A stretch of 11,926 nt of DNA from an uncultured Collinsella sp. (GTDB taxonomy: Bacteria > Actinomycetota > Coriobacteriia > Coriobacteriales > Coriobacteriaceae): contig CABSNA010000023.1 in assembly GCA_902478865.1 (NCBI GenBank), positions 1-11,926 of the forward strand, read 5' to 3'. A program made the position numbers and the translations under genes. This document shows, in pieces, positions 6,236 to 11,926 of this stretch (positions are counted from its first letter, which is position 1; each line of letters opens with the position of its first letter). A model generated the notes under the pieces. It was not told where the DNA came from. It did no database searches and saw only the letters and a program-made list of their open reading frames with translations.

Positions 6236-7654
6236 TTAAGCGTCTTTCTTGGCAGTCAGATACTCAATGAACTCGGGACCGACGGTCGTAACGTCACCAG
6301 CACCCATAGTGAGCAGCAGGTCGCCCTCGCCCACCATCTGCTCGAGCTCCTGATTGAGCTCAAGACGGCTGGAGCAGTACACGACCTCCTTGCCAGGATG
6401 CTTGGCGCGCACGGTATCGGCGAGCATCTTAGAGGTAACACCCGGAATGGGCATCTCGCCAGCCGAGAACACATCAATCAGCAGCAGTTTATCGGCATTG
6501 GCAAATGCATCGGCAAAGTCGTCGCACAGGGCCTGCAGACGCGAATAACGGTGCGGCTGGAACACGACGTCGACATGCTTATAGCCCAGCGACGAAGCGG
6601 CAGCAAGCGTCGCCTTGATCTCGGTGGGGTGATGGCCGTAATCATCGACCACGGTGATGCCATCGATATCGCCCACGTGGGTAAAGCGACGGCGGACGCC
6701 CTCAAAGCTCGAGAGCGCCTTGGCGGCGGCGTCGATGTCAAGGCCCAGGACATGGGCGACGGTGAGCACCGCCGTGGCGTTGAGCATGTTGTGGCGACCG
6801 GGATTGCTCTTGATCTCCACAGCGTGCTCAGTGCCGTCCTCAAAGCGAACGATAAAGTCGCTCTGGATGCCCTTGACATCCGGGTGCATGCAGACGATGT
6901 CGTTGCTCTCGGCAAAGCCGTAGGAAAGCACGTGACGGCCCGTCGACTTGGCGAGCTCGACCAGATGCGAGTCCTCACCGCAGACGATGACGGTGCCGCC
7001 CTCGCCCACCAGGCTCATGAATTTGGCGAAAGTTGCCTCGATCTCCTCGATACCCGAGTAGTGATCGAGGTGGTCGGCCTCGACGTTGGTCACAATGACC
7101 ACGTTGGGGTTCAGGAACAGGAAGGAGCTGTCGGACTCGTCGGCCTCGGCAACAAAGTAGTCGCCCGAGCCGTTCTTGCCGTTCGTGTCATAGCCCTCGA
7201 CGATGCCACCGATCAAGAAGCTCGGATCCAGACCCATGCGGTCGAGCATGGTGGCGCACATCGAAGACGTGGTGGTCTTGCCATGCGTGCCGGCAACAGC
7301 GACGGTGGTGTAGCCGTGGCCCAAAGCAGAGAGCATCTTAGCACGGGGCCACACGGGAATACCAAGCTCGCGAGCGCGCACGAGTTCAGGGTTGGACTCC
7401 GGAATAGCGGTGGAGACAACAACCACGTCGGGCTTGACCTCGTCGATCGTGGCGGCCTCATGGCCCACATGCACCTTCACACCAGCGCGGGTAAGCTGGC
7501 GGATATAACGTGACGTCTTAAGGTCGGAGCCGGTAACGGCATAACCGCGCTCGTGCAGAACGAGGGCGATGCCGCTCATGCCGGCGCCGCCGATACCGAT
7601 AAAGTGGGCGCTCTTAAACTCGGGCGCGGAGGTTGCAGTCTGGGAATCAGCCAT
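6236..7654 (-). CDS. murC: UDP-N-acetylmuramate--L-alanine ligase MurC
   Basis: ATP-dependent Mur ligase that adds L-Ala to UDP-MurNAc, the first step of the peptide stem, in the cytoplasm. At 472 residues it is of normal length. The N-terminal UDP-binding domain begins FIGIGGAGMSGIA (18-30). The central domain has the P-loop AGTHGKTTT (121-129), the EADESDSSF segment (170-178) and TNVEADHLDHY (189-199). The C-terminal domain has DDYGHHPTEI (337-346), QPHRYSR (366-372) and GAGDV (451-455). The start chosen is the ATG at 7654 with AAGGAG eleven bases upstream; an in-frame GTG at 7681 lies before that site. It is 97 bases after murG and five before murB. Its product is the proposed quality-control target of PgeF, encoded in the same window. 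Confidence 0.97.
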   Translation of the reverse strand: MADSQTATSAPEFKSAHFIGIGGAGMSGIALVLHERGYAVTGSDLKTSRYIRQLTRAGVKVHVGHEAATIDEVKPDVVVVSTAIPESNPELVRARELGIPVWPRAKMLSALGHGYTTVAVAGTHGKTTTSSMCATMLDRMGLDPSFLIGGIVEGYDTNGKNGSGDYFVAEADESDSSFLFLNPNVVIVTNVEADHLDHYSGIEEIEATFAKFMSLVGEGGTVIVCGEDSHLVELAKSTGRHVLSYGFAESNDIVCMHPDVKGIQSDFIVRFEDGTEHAVEIKSNPGRHNMLNATAVLTVAHVLGLDIDAAAKALSSFEGVRRRFTHVGDIDGITVVDDYGHHPTEIKATLAAASSLGYKHVDVVFQPHRYSRLQALCDDFADAFANADKLLLIDVFSAGEMPIPGVTSKMLADTVRAKHPGKEVVYCSSRLELNQELEQMVGEGDLLLTMGAGDVTTVGPEFIEYLTAKKDA

Positions 7655-7751
7655 GTGCTCGTGTACTCCTTGCGTAAACACTGCCTGTAACCCGTTAACT
7701 GTACCGCACCTACCGCATCAGCGCGAGGGCGACCGACGATATCCCGTCTAA
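7655..7751 (-). other. murG-murC spacer (97 nt)
   Basis: This is the only sizeable gap in the upstream operon. It holds the murC ribosome site AAGGAG (7666-7671) and a short direct repeat TACCGCA at 7702-7708 and 7711-7717 (plus-strand reading, 9-bp period). No terminator hairpin with a U tract and no convincing promoter pair is seen, so transcription probably reads through. Confidence 0.6.
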
Positions 7752-8867
7752 CTAACGCAAACCCTCTACCGCATCCGCCAGAAGAGCGGCGGCCCTATCC
7801 TGGGCCAGACCACGCGCCGCCTGACGCATGGCGTCGCGCGCCGCCGCGTCATCGACCAGGTGCAGCAGTTCATCGGCAAAGGCAGAACCGTCGATATCGG
7901 CATCGGCGCAGAGCACGCCGGCCCCAGCGTCGACCAGATAACGGGCATTGGTGGTTTGGTGGTCGGCCGTCGCATGCGGATACGGCACGAGCACCGAAGG
8001 CACGGCGAGCGCAGCGATCTCGGCCACGCTCGATGCGCCCGAACGCGAGAGCACCAAATCGGCAGCAGCCAGCATATCGCCCATGTTGTCGATGTAAGAC
8101 TGGACGCGGTAACGCTTCGCCTCCTCGGGCGTCAGCGCCAAAGCGCGCTCGGTCTCCTCAAAGCCGTCGGCACCCGTCGAATGCAACACATAGAGGTTCT
8201 TGCGCGAAAGCAGCTCGTTTTTGAGCGAAACCACGCGCTCGTTGAGGTGCTGGGCGCCAAGTGAACCGCCAAAGACGAGTAGCAGCGTAGCGTCCTCGGG
8301 AACGCCAAGTGCCTTGCGGCCGCGAGCGCGATCGCCCTCGATTACCGAGCGACGTACGGGGTTGCCGGTCATGAGCACGTGATCAGGGTCACCTTCGCGC
8401 TCAAAGACCGAACGCGCTGCCGGCACCGAGATGCACACGCGGGCGGCGTGGGAGTTCATCATCTTGTTGGCCAGGCCCGGAACAGAGTTCTGCTCATGCA
8501 GCAGATACGGAACGCCCGCGCCCTTGCACCACCCCAGCAGCGGAACCTCGACATAGGCACCAAAACCAATGGCGGCATCGGGCTTGCCGACCTTTGAGAA
8601 ATGACTGGCGATCGCACGCTTGGCCTTGTTGACACGCCACAGCGAGGTCAGCGCCGTCCAAGGGCGGGAGCGGTCGAAGCCCGTGACCGTAATGGGCACA
8701 AAATCAAACCCAGCCTCGGGGACCAGACGACCCTCGAGCTTGCGCGACTGGCCCACGAACACAACGCGGTGGCCACGGTCACGCAGCTCTTCGGCCAAGG
8801 CGAGCGCGGGGTTGATGTGTCCTGCCGTGCCGCCGGCTGCAATAGCAACGGTCATTTTATCGGTCAT
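7752..8867 (-). CDS. murG: Lipid II synthase MurG (UDP-GlcNAc transferase)
   Basis: Peripheral membrane GT28 glycosyltransferase that adds GlcNAc from UDP-GlcNAc to lipid I, making lipid II on the inner face of the membrane. It has 371 residues, the usual length. Motifs are AAGGTAGHINPAL (10-22, the lipid I side loop), GFGAYVEVP (101-109), HEQNSVPG (124-131), TGNPVR (167-172), FGGSLGA (199-205) and SRSGASSVAE followed by PYPHATADHQ (274-304), which form the UDP-GlcNAc site. The start is the ATG at 8867, with AAGGGA about five to seven bases upstream; an in-frame GTG at 8885 would place coding sequence over that ribosome site. It overlaps the ftsW end by 11 nt, which implies coupled translation of the septal polymerase and the enzyme making its substrate. 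Confidence 0.96.
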   Translation of the reverse strand: MTDKMTVAIAAGGTAGHINPALALAEELRDRGHRVVFVGQSRKLEGRLVPEAGFDFVPITVTGFDRSRPWTALTSLWRVNKAKRAIASHFSKVGKPDAAIGFGAYVEVPLLGWCKGAGVPYLLHEQNSVPGLANKMMNSHAARVCISVPAARSVFEREGDPDHVLMTGNPVRRSVIEGDRARGRKALGVPEDATLLLVFGGSLGAQHLNERVVSLKNELLSRKNLYVLHSTGADGFEETERALALTPEEAKRYRVQSYIDNMGDMLAAADLVLSRSGASSVAEIAALAVPSVLVPYPHATADHQTTNARYLVDAGAGVLCADADIDGSAFADELLHLVDDAAARDAMRQAARGLAQDRAAALLADAVEGLR

Positions 8868-10377
8868 GGTAGTCCCTTCGTACACGCGGTCCCTGGTCGT
8901 CGGTGCGCAAACGTGCCGACGGGTCCGAGTTCAAATCGATTCGATTATATCCGCCGCCCGCGTTGCGAGGGCTGGGGCGCTGCGGACAACCTTGCGGAGC
9001 CGTTCGCGGGCGTGGACGGGCTGCCGGCTCGGATGCAGAACCATCCAGAACGGTAAAGCCGCTACGCGAAGGTCGTTCACCGCGCACATGGGCCACGCCG
9101 GCGGTGCTCTCGTCCATAACGGCAAAGCTCTCACGGCGGCGGTCATACTCATCGCGGCGGGCGCTCTCGTACGAAACGCGCAGAATCAACCCGGCAAGCA
9201 TAAGCGACACAATAATCGACGAACCGCCGTAGCTAATAAACGGCAACGGTTTGCCCGTCATGGGAAACACGTTGAGGATGCCCAGCGCGTTAATCAAAAA
9301 CTGCACTGCGAGAATGACCGCGGAGCCAGACGCCATAAGCGCGCCCCGGCGATCGGTCGCCTGCTCGGCAATGCGAAACGCCGAGTAGATCAGCATCGCA
9401 AACACCAAGAAGAACAGCACGGTTCCGACAAAACCGACTTCCTCGCCAATGATGGCCAGGATGTAGTCATTGTGCGCCTCGGGCAGATACGAGTACTTCA
9501 TGGTTGAGTTGCCGATGCCACGGCCGAACAGACCGCCCGAGGCAAAGGCCATAATGGCAAGCGTGGCCTGATAGCCGTCACCATACTCGTCGGCCCAAGG
9601 GTTCAAGGCAACCTGAATACGCACCATACGGTACGGCTCTGCGACAAGCGCAATCACGATCACGAGAATGCCGAAGATTAGCACGCCGATGATAAATCTG
9701 GGGTCGAGACCCGCAAACAACGCCATGCACATGAGGGTCAACAGGATGATCAGGACAGTACCGAAATCGGGCTGGATAAAGATCAGAAAGAGCGAAATGC
9801 CCAAGTAGATGCCCATCTTGCGAAGGAATTCGTTGATGTTGCCACCGGGCGAAAAGAAGCGATCAAGCATGATGGCCGAATACGCAATGGCAAATGGCTT
9901 TAAAAACTCGGAAGGCTGGAACTGAATACCGGCGATGTTAAGCCAGCGCGTGGCGCCACGGCTGCCGCTGCCCACCAAGAACACCAGAAACAGTAGCCCT
10001 ATCATGCCTATGAGGAAGATCCTGAGCACATCCTCCCCAAACCAGCTGTCCGGCAAAACGCGCACGATGGCAATCAGCGCCAGAACACCGACCACGGCAA
10101 ACGCGGCCTGTCGACCCAGAAAAAACGTCGCCGAGCCATTCTCGTGCAGCGCCTCGACCGAAGACGCCGAGTACACCATCAGCAGGCCAAAGCATACCAA
10201 GGTAAACAAGCAGGCCATGAATATCAAACGGGGGCGCATGATACGGGCGGGAACGCCGGCAATATAGCGTTCGCTAAACGACTGCCCGCCGCGGCTGGAA
10301 CGCGGTGTGATACGACGTGAGGAAGCACGGTCCGAGTCGGGCCTCCTCATACCTTGTCGGGGGCTCTCCTCTCTCAC
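8857..10377 (-). CDS. ftsW: Septal peptidoglycan glycosyltransferase FtsW
   Basis: SEDS-family polytopic membrane enzyme that polymerises lipid II at the septum with a partner class B PBP, not seen in this window. It has 506 residues, longer than the roughly 400 of typical FtsW. A basic N-terminal tail (1-48) precedes about ten membrane helices (about 50-400). Family motifs are GATRWLNIAGIQFQPSEFLK (141-160), IQPDFGT (201-207), NPWADEYGDGYQ (259-270), PEAHNDYILAIIGEE (299-313; Asp304 aligns with the catalytic Asp of FtsW/RodA) and PFISYGGSS (379-387). A C-terminal cytoplasmic tail of about 100 residues is rich in Arg, Ser and Pro. The start is GTG at 10377, eight bases after the murD stop, with AGGGG about five bases upstream; the ATG at 10350 is possible but its nearest good ribosome site is too far. 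Confidence 0.95.
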   Translation of the reverse strand: MREESPRQGMRRPDSDRASSRRITPRSSRGGQSFSERYIAGVPARIMRPRLIFMACLFTLVCFGLLMVYSASSVEALHENGSATFFLGRQAAFAVVGVLALIAIVRVLPDSWFGEDVLRIFLIGMIGLLFLVFLVGSGSRGATRWLNIAGIQFQPSEFLKPFAIAYSAIMLDRFFSPGGNINEFLRKMGIYLGISLFLIFIQPDFGTVLIILLTLMCMALFAGLDPRFIIGVLIFGILVIVIALVAEPYRMVRIQVALNPWADEYGDGYQATLAIMAFASGGLFGRGIGNSTMKYSYLPEAHNDYILAIIGEEVGFVGTVLFFLVFAMLIYSAFRIAEQATDRRGALMASGSAVILAVQFLINALGILNVFPMTGKPLPFISYGGSSIIVSLMLAGLILRVSYESARRDEYDRRRESFAVMDESTAGVAHVRGERPSRSGFTVLDGSASEPAARPRPRTAPQGCPQRPSPRNAGGGYNRIDLNSDPSARLRTDDQGPRVRRDYHDR

Positions 10378-10385
10378 CGCAACCC

Positions 10386-11792
10386 CTATTCCATTTGTGA
10401 TTTCGCTGCAGCGGCAAGCTGGGCCACGTAGTCCTTAAACACGCGGCCGCGCTCCTCATAGCCCGAGAACTCATCGAACGAAGAGCAGGCAGGAGAAAGT
10501 AAGATCACGTCACCACGGCTCGAAAGCGAACGGGCAACGTCCACGGCGTCGCGCAGGTCATCCGCCTGGGCGATATCCACATCGCCATCGACATCAGCCT
10601 CGTCCATAGCGGCGGTGAAGCGCTCGCGCGCATCGCCAAAGCAGACGACCGAGCGCACGTTGTCCATAACGACGCGCGCGAAGTCCGTGAGCGGCGTGCC
10701 CTTATCGTGGCCGCCGAGCAGCAAGATCACATCGTCATCGGGAAATGCCGTCAGCGCCTTCTCGACCGCATCGGTGTTAGTCGCCTTGGAATCGTTGACG
10801 TAGCGCACGCCGTCAATCTCGCCACACGGCTCCACGCGGTGCTCGAGCGGCTGGAACGAGGCAAGACCGCGGCAGACACCATCGACATCGGCACCGACCG
10901 CCAAGGCAGCCGTGGCAGCGCACAGGGCATTGATAACATTGTGATGGCCCGAGATCTTGAGCTCGGATGTAGCGATGAGCGGGGTCTCGACACCCTTCAG
11001 ACGCACGATCATCTTGCCATCGCGCACAAAGGCGGCATCCTCGCCCTCAGGCTCGTCAAAGGCAACCTTGCAGATGCGACGACCCGGCGTGTAGATGTAC
11101 TCATCGAACTCGTGAATGCCGGCGTCTTCGACGTCGACAACCGCCAGATCGTCATCGACCATATTGTCAAACAGTTTGATCTTGGCAAGCGCATAGTTCT
11201 TATGGCTCTTATGCCAGCCCAAGTGGTCGGGAGTGATGTTGAGCAGCACCGCCACGCGGGGGTGGAGCTCGGTTGTCGTAGCAATCTGATAGCTCGAGAG
11301 CTCAGCCACAAACCACTCGTTGTGGGCTCGGCCGTCAATCTCGTTGACCAGCGGCTCGCCGATGTTGCCGACAGCAACGCTGGCCTCGCCGGCAGCCTTA
11401 AGCAGATAATCAGTCAGCGACGTGGTGGTCGTCTTGCCGTTGGTGCCCGTGATGGCAATCCAGTTATCGGGCGACAGGCGATAGGCAAACTCGGGCTCAC
11501 CCATAATCTGGGCGGCATGCTCGCGCCCAGCCTTAAAGAAGCCCGAGAACTCCGAGATACCCGGGCACGTCACGCATACGTCATAGGCGCCCTCGACCTG
11601 TTCGGTCCCATAGACAAACGACGCACCAGCAGCCTCGAGCGCACGCGTGGCGTCATTGGGCTCAGAGGTGCCACCGCCATACACGGTAACGGCACTTACG
11701 CGCTCGGGATGTGCCAGCGCCCAGCGGGCGACATCGAGACCGGATTTGCCCTGACCCAAAACGAGCAGGCTAAAGACATCAGCAAGAGACAT
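10386..11792 (-). CDS. murD: UDP-N-acetylmuramoylalanine--D-glutamate ligase MurD
   Basis: Cytoplasmic ATP-dependent Mur ligase that adds D-Glu to UDP-MurNAc-L-Ala. At 468 residues it is of usual length. The N-terminal UDP-binding domain has VLGQGKSGLDVARW (11-24) and CPGIS (76-80). The central ATPase domain has the P-loop ITGTNGKTTTT (114-124), NIGEP (143-147), ELSSYQ (164-169), NITPDHLGWH (185-194) and Lys204 in NYALAKIKLF, a candidate for the carbamylated lysine. The C-terminal domain has EHRVE (317-321), NDSKATNTDA (333-342), LLGGHDKG (358-365) and LLSPACSSFDEF (431-442). The ATG at 11792 lies nine bases after the mraY stop and has only a weak ribosome site, so it probably depends on translation of mraY. 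Confidence 0.97.
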   Translation of the reverse strand: MSLADVFSLLVLGQGKSGLDVARWALAHPERVSAVTVYGGGTSEPNDATRALEAAGASFVYGTEQVEGAYDVCVTCPGISEFSGFFKAGREHAAQIMGEPEFAYRLSPDNWIAITGTNGKTTTTSLTDYLLKAAGEASVAVGNIGEPLVNEIDGRAHNEWFVAELSSYQIATTTELHPRVAVLLNITPDHLGWHKSHKNYALAKIKLFDNMVDDDLAVVDVEDAGIHEFDEYIYTPGRRICKVAFDEPEGEDAAFVRDGKMIVRLKGVETPLIATSELKISGHHNVINALCAATAALAVGADVDGVCRGLASFQPLEHRVEPCGEIDGVRYVNDSKATNTDAVEKALTAFPDDDVILLLGGHDKGTPLTDFARVVMDNVRSVVCFGDARERFTAAMDEADVDGDVDIAQADDLRDAVDVARSLSSRGDVILLSPACSSFDEFSGYEERGRVFKDYVAQLAAAAKSQME

Positions 11793-11801
11793 GAAAGACC
11801 A

Positions 11802-11926
11802 CTATCCCAACTGGAAGAACAAAGCAAGGCCAACGGCACCAAAGGCCGCAGCGATAATCCAAAAACGGATGACGACCTTGGTCTCGGCCCAGCCCTTCTT
11901 TTCGAAATGATGATGGATGGGCGCCA
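11802..11926 (-). CDS. mraY: Phospho-N-acetylmuramoyl-pentapeptide transferase MraY, C-terminal end only
   Basis: Only the last 40 complete codons are present; the 5' part runs off the window. The peptide begins APIHHHFEKKGWAETKVV and ends with a hydrophobic helix followed by FFQLG and a TAG stop. The His-rich HHHFE segment just before a last membrane helix is a signature of MraY, the integral membrane enzyme that makes lipid I from UDP-MurNAc-pentapeptide and undecaprenyl phosphate. The next codon out of the window would be the Met usually found in MAPIHHHFE, since the last two bases read TG in that frame. Position directly before murD is the standard dcw order and supports the call. Confidence 0.95.
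   Translation of the reverse strand, partial: APIHHHFEKKGWAETKVVIRFWIIAAAFGAVGLALFFQLG

Noticed and set aside
6398..7513. 371-codon open frame on the plus strand opposite murC
   Set aside because: Antisense shadow of a well-conserved MurC; His/Asp/Gly-rich composition and no ribosome site or family motif.
7702..7717. TACCGCA direct repeat in the murG-murC spacer as a regulatory site
   Set aside because: Two 7-bp copies are easily found by chance at this GC content, and no promoter is visible beside them; noted only in the spacer description.

Overview
The window is one contig end from a high-GC (about 60% by eye) actinobacterium, most likely of class Coriobacteriia and probably Collinsella. 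This rests on protein style and gene order: a division/cell-wall (dcw) cluster with no ftsA between ftsQ and ftsZ, murB just before ftsQ, and pgeF right after ftsZ. The genus is an inference; no search was run. Every gene lies on the minus strand, so transcription runs from position 11926 towards 1.

Positions 1-45 are not genomic. They are an Illumina Nextera adapter: the end of P5, an 8-base index, the Read 1 sequence and the Tn5 mosaic end. The contig is truncated inside pstC at position 46, and the apparent C-terminus and stop of PstC come from adapter.

Region 1 (11926-4106) is a compact peptidoglycan-precursor and divisome operon: the mraY 3' end, then murD, ftsW, murG, murC, murB and ftsQ. 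Junctions are an 11-nt overlap, short gaps of 5-9 nt, a 97-nt gap before murC, and a 44-nt overlap of murB and ftsQ. Together they supply cytoplasmic steps (MurB, MurC, MurD), membrane lipid I/II synthesis (MraY, MurG), a septal glycan polymerase (FtsW) and a divisome bridge (FtsQ).

Region 2 (4105-2693) is ftsZ. It has a 199-nt AT-rich upstream region carrying short palindromes and possible promoter boxes, a strong Shine-Dalgarno, and a clear intrinsic terminator just after the stop. It looks like a separately controlled unit that can also receive read-through from the cluster.

Region 3 (2692-46) is pgeF-pstS-pstC. pgeF, a usual ftsZ neighbour, is joined by an ATGA stop/start overlap to pstS, the phosphate-binding lipoprotein, which is followed one base later by pstC, a phosphate permease subunit. 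The high-affinity phosphate uptake system therefore seems to be transcribed from a promoter upstream of a peptidoglycan-quality-control gene. That is the most interesting arrangement in an otherwise ordinary chromosomal region. pstA, pstB and phoU would be expected beyond the contig end. No tRNA, rRNA, CRISPR, phage or insertion sequence was seen.
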